Positions 1 through 7,865 of a stretch of 64,000 nucleotides of DNA are shown here, piece after piece; positions within the stretch are counted from its first letter, which is position 1, and every line of letters starts with the position of its first letter. A program made the translations under genes and the position numbers. Under the pieces are notes generated by a model. The model was not told where the DNA came from. It searched no databases and saw nothing but the letters and a program-made list of their open reading frames with translations. Source of the DNA: Labrys okinawensis (GTDB lineage: Bacteria; Pseudomonadota; Alphaproteobacteria; Rhizobiales; Labraceae); NCBI RefSeq assembly GCF_002982075.1, contig NZ_PUEJ01000006.1, positions 1-64,000 of the forward strand. The letters are read 5' to 3'.

Positions 1-294
1 GAAACTCTCGCCGTTGATCGGACCATCCAGGACCCAGGGTGCTTCCACCCGATCATGGCGCAGAGCGGCAATGAAGGTCTGGGTCTTCCAATGGCCATGG
101 GGAACGACGGCCTCGAGCCGCTCGCCGCATTTGCTCCAGCCGCGGAGCGGGGCCATGTTGGTCTTGGTCCAAGTTTCGTCGATGAACACAAGCCGCTCGG
201 GGGTGATCAGGGGACGGTATTTGATCCATTGCTGCCGGCGCCGGGCGACGTCGGGCCGGCTGCGCTCGCTGGCGACCAGCGTCCTTTTTTAAAA
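1..294 (-). CDS. IS630 family transposase, catalytic ORF B (partial)
   Basis: In the -1 frame relative to ORF A the minus strand is open from the slippage site to the window edge and reads TLVASERSRPDVARRRQ, then LVFIDETWTKTNMAP, and ends WVLDGPINGESF. FIDETW carries the first aspartate of the DDE triad of IS630/Tc1-like transposases; the second D and the E lie beyond the edge. It is probably made only as a frameshift fusion with ORF A. No in-frame stop is seen in the visible part, so the element could be active, but the missing half prevents a judgement. Confidence 0.75.
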
Positions 295-632
295 CTCAGC
301 TTCTGCTCGTGCAGGAAATTCCACACACTGTGATGGTCGACCTTGAGCCCGCGCTCGGCCAATTCCTTGATCAACTTGGCGATCGTGAAGGCACTTCCGT
401 CTCGGCAGCGCCCAACCAGCCAGTCATGATGCTCACCGCTGATCGCGCGCGGCTTATGGCCCCCCATCTTCCCCGGCGCCACACTGCCGTTTGCCTTGTC
501 CCGCTGCAGCCAAAGCACCGCCGTCGAAACCGCTATGCCAAAACGCAGCGCCGCCTGGTTGCGCGAAAACCCTTCTTCCTTGACCGCTCGAACAACCCGC
601 TCACGAAGGTCCATCGAATAAGGAACTGCCAT
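207..632 (-). CDS. IS630 family transposase, N-terminal ORF A
   Basis: The 141-residue product starts with MAVPYSMDLRERVV, the classic opening of IS630 orfA, followed by a helix-turn-helix (FSRNQAALRFGIAVST) and a second winged helix-turn-helix region ending LSFKKGRW. It would bind the IS ends. The last 25 or so residues after LSFKK are out of frame with the transposase family and read as low-complexity sequence, which fits a product that is normally extended by -1 frameshifting at the A-run at 285-290 into the catalytic frame. The ATG start has no strong Shine-Dalgarno. Confidence 0.8.
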   Translation of the reverse strand: MAVPYSMDLRERVVRAVKEEGFSRNQAALRFGIAVSTAVLWLQRDKANGSVAPGKMGGHKPRAISGEHHDWLVGRCRDGSAFTIAKLIKELAERGLKVDHHSVWNFLHEQKLSFKKGRWSPASAAGPTSPGAGSNGSNTVP

Positions 633-699
633 TCGCTGCGGCCTCCTCCGCCGCAGCTATCTTGAATCACTTCTCAATCGATTTGGGAATCCAACGATT

Positions 700-787
700 C
701 AACCAAAAATCACCCTGCTCTAACCCCTTGTTTTGGCGCGCTTTCTTCATCGAAGGATCTATCGATTTTTCTGAAAAACGCTCTAGG
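700..787. repeat. Degenerate copy of interspersed repeat family B
   Basis: The stretch carries the family landmarks CTCTAACCCCTTG, then TTTGGCGCGCTTTC and a closing AAAAACGCTCTAGG, matching copies near 16666, 19336 and 53464. It sits between the IS element and repeat family A. Confidence 0.5.
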
Positions 788-839
788 ACAACGGTCGAGC
801 GAGATGGTAGACCCGACGAAGAAGCGCAACGGTCGGGCC

Positions 840-1011
840 TCCCTCGCCCTGCGAAGCGGGGAGAGGGTAAGGGTGAGGGGCTGCGCAAAGCGTCCGGACT
901 ATCCGGTCGCGCCGCCCCTCATCCTTACCTTCTCCCCGTAAGAACGGGGCGAAGGGGTGGCTGACGTCGCGCTCTTCACCTATCCCAGCGCCCATGGATG
1001 GAACGTCCGCG
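840..1011. repeat. Palindromic REP-like repeat family A, full copy
   Basis: About 170 bp built from two opposed GC-rich units (a GAGAGGGTAAGGGTGAGGGG arm and a CCCCTCATCCTTACC arm), then a tail with GGCGAAGGGGTGGC and an ATGGATGGAACGTCC end. A second full copy with the same order of parts lies at 31763-31930; half copies are at 4490-4580, 19441-19556 and 54713-54917. Confidence 0.8.
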
Positions 1012-1036
1012 CGCCCGGCAAGCAAGGAGTTTCACC

Positions 1037-1852
1037 ATGGCCGACATGCGGCTCGTCGTAGCAGGCGCCTCCGGGCGCATGGGGCAGACCCTGATCCGCA
1101 TGATCGCGGAGACCCCGGGGGTCGTGCTCGCGGGCGCCATCGAGCGGACGGGATCGCCCGCCATCGGCGAGGATGCCGGACGCCTCGCCGGGCTCGATGC
1201 CAATGGCGTCATCGTCACCGACGATCCGCTCGGCCTGCTGACCTCGGCGGAGGGCATCATCGACTTCACCGCCCCCGCCGCCACCGTCGAGCTCGCTGCC
1301 CTCGCGGCTCAGATGCGCATCGTGCATGTGATCGGCACCACCGGACTCTCCAAGGAAGACTTTGCCCGCCTCAAGGCCGCCGCCCGGCATGCCGTGATCG
1401 TGCAGTCCGGCAATATGAGCCTGGGCGTCAATCTGCTGGCGGCTGTGGTCAAGCGCGTCGCCAGGAGCCTGGATGCCGATTTCGACATCGAGGTCCTGGA
1501 AATGCATCACAACCGCAAGGTCGATGCCCCCTCGGGCACGGCCTTGATGCTGGGCCAGGCCGCAGCCGAAGGCCGCGGCATCGATCTCGACGCCAATGCC
1601 GACCGGGTACGTGACGGCCATCCGGGCGCCCGCCAGAAGGGCCATATCGGTTTTGCGACGCTGCGGGGCGGCACCGTGGTCGGCGAGCACAGCGTGATCT
1701 TCGCCGGCGAGAACGAACGCCTCGAATTCTCCCACAAGGCCGAAAGCCGCACGATGTTCGCCAGGGGCGCCCTCAAGGCCGCGCTCTGGGGCTTCGGCCG
1801 CAAGCCCGGCTATTATTCCATGGCCGATGTGCTGGGGCTCGGGGATTTCTGA
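1037..1852 (+). CDS. dapB: 4-hydroxy-tetrahydrodipicolinate reductase
   Basis: DapB reduces 4-hydroxy-tetrahydrodipicolinate with NAD(P)H in the diaminopimelate branch of lysine and peptidoglycan synthesis; it is cytosolic. The 271-residue protein has the N-terminal Rossmann motif [10 protein letters not shown] (about residues 8-17), the GTTGL segment, [16 protein letters not shown] with the catalytic His-His and the Lys of the DapB signature, and a C-terminal [18 protein letters not shown]. The ATG at 1037 is chosen over an upstream in-frame start because AAGGAGT lies 6-12 bases before it and the Rossmann fold begins at once. It stands alone, convergent with ptsN across a strong palindrome. 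Confidence 0.96.
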   Translation: MADMRLVVAGASGRMGQTLIRMIAETPGVVLAGAIERTGSPAIGEDAGRLAGLDANGVIVTDDPLGLLTSAEGIIDFTAPAATVELAALAAQMRIVHVIGTTGLSKEDFARLKAAARHAVIVQSGNMSLGVNLLAAVVKRVARSLDADFDIEVLEMHHNRKVDAPSGTALMLGQAAAEGRGIDLDANADRVRDGHPGARQKGHIGFATLRGGTVVGEHSVIFAGENERLEFSHKAESRTMFARGALKAALWGFGRKPGYYSMADVLGLGDF

Positions 1853-1869
1853 AAAAGCGGGTGCGGATT

Positions 1870-1953
1870 GGAGGGTCGATCTCCAGATCGACCTTCTTCG
1901 CTCTCCTTCACGCATAGCCTATCCAAGATGGTCGATCTGGAGATCGACCCTCC
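1870..1953. repeat. Perfect 24-bp inverted repeat between convergent genes
   Basis: Arms at 1870-1893 and 1930-1953 are perfect reverse complements (24 bp). Each arm is itself a palindrome of two 9-bp halves around CC (GGTCGATCT, AGATCGACC), so the element could form a four-way structure. It fills the 118 bp between the stops of dapB and ptsN and probably serves as a two-way terminator; there is no U-tract. A related but imperfect element separates pheA and nudC (30069-30136). Confidence 0.75.
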
Positions 1954-1970
1954 ACTTGCGCTCCGATCCA

Positions 1971-2435
1971 TCACGCCGCGTGCGACGCCGGCTCCTCGCA
2001 CAGGATCGAATAGAGGCCCGCTGCGTCGCTGGTGGCCCGCAGCTTCTGCACGATGAGGGGATCGCGCAGCATGCGGGCAATACGCGACAAAGCGCGCAGA
2101 TGGTCGGCACCGGCGCTTTCGGGCGCCAGCAGCAGGAAGATGACGTCGACGGGCTGGCCGTCCAGGGCCTCGAAGTCGATCGGGCGCTCCAGGCGGGCGA
2201 ACAGGCCGAAGATCCGGTTGAACTTGGCCAGCTTACCATGCGGGATGGCAATGCCGTTGCCGACGCCGGTCGATCCCAGGCGTTCCCTCTGAAGCAGCGT
2301 ATCGAAGATTTCTCGCTCGCCCAGGCCGGTCAATGCAGCGGCACGTTCGGCGATTTCCTGCAGAGCCTGCTTTTTCGAGTTTACTCTCAGCGCCGGAAGC
2401 ACAGCATCCTGCGGCAGCAGATCACTCAAAGGCAT
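1971..2435 (-). CDS. ptsN: PTS IIA-like nitrogen-regulatory protein PtsN
   Basis: PtsN (EIIA-Ntr) is the terminal phosphoacceptor of the nitrogen-related phosphotransferase system and regulates metabolism and ion transport by protein contacts. The 154-residue length fits the family. GIAIPHGK (residues 61-68) contains the phosphorylated histidine, His66, and the ERLGSTGVGNG segment before it is the usual family lead-in; VDVIFLLLAPE is the mid-protein core strand. It follows hpf on the same strand with a 116-bp gap, the conserved alphaproteobacterial order, but rpoN is not upstream of hpf here. Confidence 0.95.
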   Translation of the reverse strand: MPLSDLLPQDAVLPALRVNSKKQALQEIAERAAALTGLGEREIFDTLLQRERLGSTGVGNGIAIPHGKLAKFNRIFGLFARLERPIDFEALDGQPVDVIFLLLAPESAGADHLRALSRIARMLRDPLIVQKLRATSDAAGLYSILCEEPASHAA

Positions 2436-2551
2436 CGCATTCCTCGCGGGGGTTCGAGCCGGGAGCCCATGCGAAAGGGCCGGCTCAATAGCTTGGCGCC
2501 CGCCCCTTCAGAATTGTTCTTCGGAGGCGGGCGCTCGATTGGGTGGGCCTG

Positions 2552-3133
2552 TCAGGTCGACTCTGCCGTTGTCTGCGGCAGATCGATCCAGCCAATATGG
2601 CCATCGGGGCGGCGGTAAACCACGTTCACGCGGCCATGTCCAGCGTGACGGAAAACCAGGGCGGCCGCGCCGGTCAAATCGAGGTCGACAACGGCCTCGC
2701 TCACCGACAGCCGCTTCATCTTGGTGGTATTCTCCGCGACGATCACCGGTGTGAACTCTTCGGGAGACAGATCCTCGTCGTTCGGCGCCGTAATGATGTA
2801 GTCGGTCGACTCGGCCGTGGTCGCGGTATCCGGGCCGGCATGATAGTCCTTGATGCGGTGCTTGTAGCGTTTGAGACGCTTGGTCAGGCGTTCCGTCGCC
2901 AAATCGACACTGGCATGCGGGTCATGCGCCATCGATTCGGTCTGCAGGGTAAGCCCGGTGGGAAGATGAATGCGGCAATCGGTCCGGAAACCGGTGCCTT
3001 CCTTCTTCACGGTGACCTGGCCGGTGTAGGATTGGTCAAAATATTTCGACAGGCTTTCGGCAACCCGCGCCTGAACGTGGGTCCGCAAGGCATCGCCAAT
3101 GTCGAGATTTTGTCCTGAGACACGCAGCGTCAT
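2552..3133 (-). CDS. hpf: Long-form ribosome hibernation promoting factor
   Basis: HPF binds the 30S decoding centre and, in the long form, drives 100S ribosome dimers in stationary phase. The 193-residue protein has an N-terminal S30AE domain (MTLRVSGQNLDIGDALRTHV to about residue 100, with the basic helix TERLTKRLKRYKHR) and a C-terminal dimerisation domain ending DGHIGWIDLPQ (VFRHAGHGRVNVVYRRPDG). The start is placed at the MTLRVSG methionine, eleven codons inside a longer frame, because this is where the family begins. It heads the hpf-ptsN pair. Confidence 0.93.
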   Translation of the reverse strand: MTLRVSGQNLDIGDALRTHVQARVAESLSKYFDQSYTGQVTVKKEGTGFRTDCRIHLPTGLTLQTESMAHDPHASVDLATERLTKRLKRYKHRIKDYHAGPDTATTAESTDYIITAPNDEDLSPEEFTPVIVAENTTKMKRLSVSEAVVDLDLTGAAALVFRHAGHGRVNVVYRRPDGHIGWIDLPQTTAEST

Positions 3134-3204
3134 GCTTCGCTCCGCTTCTTGAGACACGCAGGCCAAGGGGCCCGCATCCGGGTGGTGATTTCAGGGCATG
3201 CCGT

Positions 3205-3240
3205 CAGTTATGGCTTCCGTGGAGCCCAAAGCCATAACTG
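3205..3240. promoter_or_regulatory. 12-bp perfect hairpin upstream of hpf
   Basis: CAGTTATGGCTT (3205-3216) and AAGCCATAACTG (3229-3240) are perfect reverse complements with a 12-nt loop. The hairpin lies about 70 bp before the hpf start in a 285-bp gene-free stretch (3134-3418) that has a more AT-rich far end. It could be a 5'-UTR structure or an operator; the sequence does not decide. Nothing else was recognised in that stretch. Confidence 0.5.
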
Positions 3241-3418
3241 GCGACACACCTTGCGATCACCCCTCAATTAGGTAAGACCGTATGGAGGCGGCGTCAACGT
3301 TACATTATTTTCACGCCGCCCCCCGCAGGCAGGCGGAGCGATTTGTCCGAAAGCCGTCTCCATTCAATTTTTAAGAATAAAATCAAATAGTTACAAAAGG
3401 TCTCCGGCCATTTCCGCA

Positions 3419-4360
3419 TCAATAGTGCCGGGCGGCGTCCACAGGCGCATCGAAGGGCAATCCGCGCTCGTGGCGCTCGATCTGGCGCAGCACGAAACGC
3501 CCCACCGCGTCTTCATCGGAGATCGCCGAATTGTGGGGCGTTATCGTCACGCGCGGGTGCTCCCAGAGCGGGTTATCCACCGGAAGCGGCTCGGTCTCGA
3601 ACACATCGAGCGTGGCGGCCCGCAGCACGCCTTCATCGAGCGCCGAGATGATGTCAGCCTCCACCTGCAGGCCGCCGCGGCCGGCATTCATCAGGATGGG
3701 AGCGCCGAGCACGCCGTCATGGGCGAGCTTCTCGAACAGGGACCGGTTGAGGATGCCCCTGGTCTCCGGCGTCAGCGGCAGCAGGCTGACCAGCAGGTCG
3801 GTGCGGCCCAGGAAGGCGTCGAGTTCGCCGCCGGCATAGGTCTTCACGCCCTCGATCTGCTTGGGGGTCCGGCTCCAGCCGGCGACGTCGAAGCCCATGG
3901 TCTTGAGCTTGCCGATGGCATCGACGCCGAGCACGCCCAGGCCCATCACGCCCACCCGCAATTCATGCGCCGCCGGCGAGGGCATCACCTCACGCCACAA
4001 TTTCTGGCGCTGCAGCAGATAGTAGTCGTTCTGGTTGCGCAGATGGATGAGGGCATGCATCACCACCCATTCGCTCATGCGGGTGGTGAGATTGTCGTCC
4101 ACCACGCGGCCGAGCGGGACGTTGGGCAAGGTCGGATCGGACAGGACATGGTCGACGCCGGCGCCGAGCGAAATGATGCCCTTCAGATTGGGCAGGCTCG
4201 CCAGCAGGCCGGGCGGCTGCTTCCAGACGGCCGCATAGGTGATATCGGCGGGATTGCCGACATCGGGCCATGCCCGGATGTCACGCTCCGGCGCCAGGCG
4301 GCGCAGGCGCTCCAGCCAGGGCTCGACTTCCCACTGGGTGATGCACAGAAGTAGGGCCAT
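3419..4360 (-). CDS. 2-hydroxyacid dehydrogenase, glyoxylate/hydroxypyruvate reductase A type
   Basis: This NAD(P)-dependent D-2-hydroxyacid dehydrogenase probably reduces glyoxylate or hydroxypyruvate in the cytosol. The 313-residue protein begins MALLLCITQWEVEPW, has the dinucleotide-binding motif GVMGLGVLG near the middle, the arginine region ILMNAGRGG, the acidic segment TLDVFETEPLP and the catalytic histidine in ITPHNSA. The start with AGGAGA eight bases upstream is preferred over an earlier in-frame codon. It sits where rpoN is often found in relatives, upstream of hpf, but shows no link to that pair. GhrA is the best match by eye; substrate is inferred. Confidence 0.85.
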   Translation of the reverse strand: MALLLCITQWEVEPWLERLRRLAPERDIRAWPDVGNPADITYAAVWKQPPGLLASLPNLKGIISLGAGVDHVLSDPTLPNVPLGRVVDDNLTTRMSEWVVMHALIHLRNQNDYYLLQRQKLWREVMPSPAAHELRVGVMGLGVLGVDAIGKLKTMGFDVAGWSRTPKQIEGVKTYAGGELDAFLGRTDLLVSLLPLTPETRGILNRSLFEKLAHDGVLGAPILMNAGRGGLQVEADIISALDEGVLRAATLDVFETEPLPVDNPLWEHPRVTITPHNSAISDEDAVGRFVLRQIERHERGLPFDAPVDAARHY

Positions 4361-4489
4361 GGGGGAGATCTCCTGGAAGAAGGGGTTTGCCCCTCTTACA
4401 GAGCAAGCGCGGCCCTGCAAAGTTTCATTCCCGGGTGCGGACATGCTCGTCCATAGCATTGTGGAGAAAGCGAAAGACGCCATGCCAGC

Positions 4490-4580
4490 CGCCCCTTCGC
4501 CCCGTTCTTACGGGAAGAAGGTGAGGATGAGGGGCATCCGATCATCTTGCCCAATCCTTCGTCCCAACACCTATGGACGC
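4490..4580. repeat. Half copy of repeat family A
   Basis: Contains CGCCCCGTTCTTACGGG and GGTGAGGATGAGGGGC, and ends with the same CTATGGACG tail as the copy at 31763-31930. It lies in the 4361-4608 gap, which otherwise shows no gene. Confidence 0.6.
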
Positions 4581-4608
4581 TCAACCGGCGCCCCCAGCCC
4601 TTCCGCAA

Positions 4609-5232
4609 TCAGGCCCAGCGCTTTTCGTGCTCGATCAGCCAGCGCTTGCGCCAGAGGCCGCCGCCATAGCCGGTGAGCGCCCCGTCGGAGCCGACCAGGC
4701 GGTGACAGGGCACGACAATGGCGAATGGGTTGGCGCCATTGGCCCGGGCCACGGCCCGGAAGGCGGAAGGACGCTCCAGCCTCTCGGCGAGCCTGGCATA
4801 GGACAGGCAGATGCCGGCCGGGATCTGCCGCAGCCCCTGCCAGACCTGCCGGGTGAAATCAGAGCCATGCAGGGCGAGCGGCGTGGCGAAGACCGGCGAG
4901 CGGCCGGCAAAATAAGCGGCGAGCTCGGCCTCGATGCCATCGATCGCCGCCGTGCGGCCGAAGGCGATGGCCGAGCGCGCGGCCTTGCGCAGACGGGCGA
5001 GTTCGCCCGGCAGGGCCTTGCGATCGAAGAACTCGACGAGATGCAGGGCATGGCGATCGCCCACGGCCAGCATGGCGCCGAGGGGCGTGGCGATCCAATC
5101 GGCCTTGAGCAGGTCGCGTCCCTTGAGGTGGGGCGGGGTTTCCTCCACCGCGCGTATCACCGCATCGCGCACGTCCTGTTCCCGCCTCGGGCCCGCCTCG
5201 GCCCAGTCCTCGTCCTCACTCCATGCATGCAT
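4609..5232 (-). CDS. ogt: Methylated-DNA--protein-cysteine methyltransferase (Ogt/Ada-C type)
   Basis: Repairs O6-alkylguanine or O4-alkylthymine by suicidal transfer to a cysteine. The C-terminal half carries the helix-turn-helix recognition region (SYARLAERLERPSAFRAVARANGAN in the protein), the active-site VVPCHRLVG and the closing GYGGGLWRKRWLIEHE typical of the family. The N-terminal 50 or so residues are an extra segment (DVRDAVIRAVEETPPHLKGRDLLKADW is split across it) reminiscent of the link region in Ada. The ATG at 5232 with AGGACGG upstream is favoured over a TTG eleven codons earlier. Confidence 0.92.
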   Translation of the reverse strand: MHAWSEDEDWAEAGPRREQDVRDAVIRAVEETPPHLKGRDLLKADWIATPLGAMLAVGDRHALHLVEFFDRKALPGELARLRKAARSAIAFGRTAAIDGIEAELAAYFAGRSPVFATPLALHGSDFTRQVWQGLRQIPAGICLSYARLAERLERPSAFRAVARANGANPFAIVVPCHRLVGSDGALTGYGGGLWRKRWLIEHEKRWA

Positions 5233-5349
5233 GCCCGAACCGTCCTGCCTCGAAAGAAGATGCAAGACTGGATCGCGGGCCCGATGCGGGCAACCCGATT
5301 CCTGCGGCCGCCTACAGGCGCTGCCGACATCGATGCGGTTGCCACCCGT

Positions 5350-6219
5350 TCACAGCGGTTCGAACCGAAAGCCGCTTCCGGATCGGAAGAGGCGCCCGAC
5401 GCCCGGCGAGTCGAGATGGGCACCCGCGACATAGCAGCCCTCCTCGGCCGCCAATGCCATTATTCGCATGCGGCTCTCACGCGCCTTGTCCTGATCCGCG
5501 TCGAATTCCCAGGTGATTTCCGGCCGCTCGAATTGCAGGGACGGCACATGAATGGTGTCGCCCCAGATCAGGACGGTTTCGCCATCGCTGGTAACGCGAA
5601 AGCAGGTATGCCCCTTTTCGTGGCCGGCTGCGGCCAGGGCTTCTATGGCCGGCGTGATGCGCTGCCCCGCCGCGAAAGGCTCTTCCCGGCCGTGAAACCG
5701 TTGAAGTCTCGCTTCGGCTCGAAATCGGCCGAGCTCTTCCTCGGGAACCAGCAGGCGTGAAAGTTGGGGAAAGGCATCCCGCCCATCCGGCAGGATCAGC
5801 CCCTGGATATGATCGAGATGGGTGTGGGTGAAGGCCACCGTCCGAATCCGCTCGGCGGCAATATTCGCCTCCTGCAGGGCCTGGGGCAGGAATCCCATGC
5901 TCGGATCCCAGGCGTTCGACGCACCCGTATCGATCAATGTCGCCTCCGTGCCGTCATCGAGCAGGAAAGCGTTGACGGACAGCCGCAGCCCGCCATCGAC
6001 AAGCCGCAGCTGAGAGGGCAGGTTCTCGCCGAACGTCTTGTCATTCGCCTGCCGCAACCGGGTTACCGGCATATCGACATAGCCGTCGCGCAGCGACACC
6101 AGACGCAGCGAACCAAGTTCATAGGCGGCATGAAATTCGCCGGAGCCTATTCGTTTCATTTTTCGAGGATCACTTTTTTCTCGGAGGGAAATCTTATCGT
6201 TCCGCGGCGATGCCGTCAT
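5350..6219 (-). CDS. MBL-fold metallo-hydrolase
   Basis: A binuclear-metal hydrolase of the metallo-beta-lactamase superfamily; the substrate is unknown. Visible elements are [19 protein letters not shown] (first strands with the metal-loop Asp), the signature THTHLDH (HxHxDH), GHEKGHTCF with a metal-ligand His, [10 protein letters not shown] with the bridging Asp and [10 protein letters not shown] with the last His. The listed ATG gives 289 residues; an ATG 20 codons downstream (6159, MKRIGSGEF) is equally possible, since neither has a good Shine-Dalgarno. It is about 84 bp downstream of the GNAT gene, on the same strand. Confidence 0.85.
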   Translation of the reverse strand: MTASPRNDKISLREKSDPRKMKRIGSGEFHAAYELGSLRLVSLRDGYVDMPVTRLRQANDKTFGENLPSQLRLVDGGLRLSVNAFLLDDGTEATLIDTGASNAWDPSMGFLPQALQEANIAAERIRTVAFTHTHLDHIQGLILPDGRDAFPQLSRLLVPEEELGRFRAEARLQRFHGREEPFAAGQRITPAIEALAAAGHEKGHTCFRVTSDGETVLIWGDTIHVPSLQFERPEITWEFDADQDKARESRMRIMALAAEEGCYVAGAHLDSPGVGRLFRSGSGFRFEPL

Positions 6220-6302
6220 CCAATAAGCGCACCGGAGGCGGTGCCCGCCAGCGGGCTCCAGCCAGGCAATTCCCGGCGCGACAGGGCATCCCGCATCCGC
6301 CC

Positions 6303-6800
6303 TCAGCGCTCGAGAAAAAGCACCATCAGCGCCTCGTCGAGATAGCGGTTCCCGGTCTTGAGCGCCCGCGGCTCCACGCCATAGACCTCGAAGCCGAGCC
6401 GGCGATAGAGCGCCAGGGCGCCGTCATTGCCGTCGACGACCGCCAGGAGGAGTTGTTCCACCTCGCCGCGGGCGGCTTCGATCACCGCCGTCATCAGCGC
6501 GCCGGCGACGCCTTGCCCGCGCCACCGCGGCGCGACATAGACGCCCCAGACCTCGCCCTTATGCCTGTCCTTGAGGCCGTCCTGTCGCCGGTAGCCGGCC
6601 ATGCCGACGATCTGATCGCCCATATAGGCCCCGAACACCACGGCCTGGGACAGCCGCTCGGCGAAGGCAGCGAGCGGCCTGGCGCTCTCGGCTGCGTAGG
6701 TGCTGCCGAAGGCCTCGGGCGCGGTGGCGAGTGCATCGAGCCTTATCGCCCGGTAATCGATGGAATCGGCGGGGCCGAGGCGTCGGATGGCGACGGACAT
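6303..6800 (-). CDS. GNAT family N-acetyltransferase
   Basis: A 165-residue acetyl-CoA-dependent acyltransferase. The acetyl-CoA binding motif is [11 protein letters not shown] (R/QxxGxG/A), preceded by the strand VWGVYVAPR and followed by [25 protein letters not shown], the usual motif B and C-terminal region. The start codon directly abuts the stop of the upstream LysR gene, so the two are translationally coupled. The substrate cannot be read from the sequence. Confidence 0.9.
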   Translation of the reverse strand: MSVAIRRLGPADSIDYRAIRLDALATAPEAFGSTYAAESARPLAAFAERLSQAVVFGAYMGDQIVGMAGYRRQDGLKDRHKGEVWGVYVAPRWRGQGVAGALMTAVIEAARGEVEQLLLAVVDGNDGALALYRRLGFEVYGVEPRALKTGNRYLDEALMVLFLER

Positions 6801-7721
6801 TCAGACGGCTTCCTTCCCGAGTGCTTCCTTCTCCACCACGTCCAGAAACCGCCGCAGGGCGGGCGAGCGATCGCCGTGACGCCAGGCGAGCCCGGTCTCG
6901 ATCACGGGCGCGGCGTCCCGCAGGGCCAGATAGCGCACGCCCTGGCGCTGCAGGCGCTGGAGCGACCGCGGCACCAGCGCCAGCCCCATGCCGGCCGCGA
7001 CGAGGCTGATGATCGTCTGCATCTGGATCGCTTCCTGCCTGACCGGCAAAGCCGCGCCATGGGCGGCATAATAGCCGGAGACGATGTCGTGGAAAGCCGG
7101 GGCGCTGCGCCGCGGGAACAGGATGAGAGGCGCCGCCATGAGCGCATCGACCGGAAGGTCCGGCTCTGCGAAACCTGCGCGCCCTTGCTCGGTCCAGGCA
7201 GCGGGCACGGCCGCGACCAGCGGCTCCCGCAGCAGAGGCCGGTAGTCGAGCGCTCCGGGCAGGCTGGTGCGCGAGGAGGCGATCACCATGCCGACATCGA
7301 CTTTCTCCTCCAGCAACGCCTCGATCTGCAGATCGCTGGTCATCTCCAGGAGTGCCAGTTCGACGGCCGGAAAGCGATCGCGGAAGAGACTGACCAGGCC
7401 CGGCAGCAGGCTGTAATCGGCGGTCGAGACGAAGGCGAGACGCAACAGGCCGGCCTCCCCGCGCGACAGGCGGCGGGCGATCTCCGGCAGGGCACTGGCA
7501 TCCTCGAATACCCGGCGGGCATGCGCCAGCCATTCGCGCCCGACCGGTGTGAGCGCGACATGGCGCTTGGTGCGGGCGAACAGCTTGACGCCGAGTTCGG
7601 CCTCCAGCGCCTGGATGGCCTGGCTGAGCGGCGGCTGCGTCATCGCCAGCCGCTCGGCGGCGCGGCCGAAATGCAACTCCTCCGCCACGGTGAGGAAATA
7701 GCGCAGCTGCCGCAGATCCAT
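6801..7721 (-). CDS. LysR family transcriptional regulator
   Basis: The 306-residue protein has an N-terminal winged helix-turn-helix ([42 protein letters not shown]) and a periplasmic-binding-like effector domain from about residue 90 ([18 protein letters not shown] onward), with a CbbR/BenM-like flavour. The ATG at 7721 is chosen; an in-frame ATG 11 codons earlier is possible. It is divergent from ilvD across 144 bp and coupled to the GNAT gene behind it, so by the usual LysR arrangement it probably controls ilvD and itself. The effector is unknown. Confidence 0.92.
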   Translation of the reverse strand: MDLRQLRYFLTVAEELHFGRAAERLAMTQPPLSQAIQALEAELGVKLFARTKRHVALTPVGREWLAHARRVFEDASALPEIARRLSRGEAGLLRLAFVSTADYSLLPGLVSLFRDRFPAVELALLEMTSDLQIEALLEEKVDVGMVIASSRTSLPGALDYRPLLREPLVAAVPAAWTEQGRAGFAEPDLPVDALMAAPLILFPRRSAPAFHDIVSGYYAAHGAALPVRQEAIQMQTIISLVAAGMGLALVPRSLQRLQRQGVRYLALRDAAPVIETGLAWRHGDRSPALRRFLDVVEKEALGKEAV

Positions 7722-7865
7722 GGGTTTTTTCCAAGACGAGGTGTTGTCGATCATCAATATCTTTCTCGACCTAATAACGCCAGAAACATATATTTTACCA
7801 ACGATTGGAACGGCTCTAGCATGGGCGGGATTTTGAAGGCGGCGCGCCCGCCAATGGAGGATCCC

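Larger units (their letters stand above)
1..660 (-). mobile_element. IS630-family insertion sequence, truncated by the window edge
   Basis: Two overlapping reading frames on the minus strand encode the N-terminal helix-turn-helix half and the catalytic half of an IS630-type transposase, joined by an A-rich slippage site at 285-294. The element runs off the left edge, so only the part carrying the transposase start is visible. Its outer boundary could not be set: a small GC-rich hairpin lies just upstream of the transposase start (about 634-660), but a terminal inverted repeat and a TA target duplication need the missing end. Confidence 0.8.
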
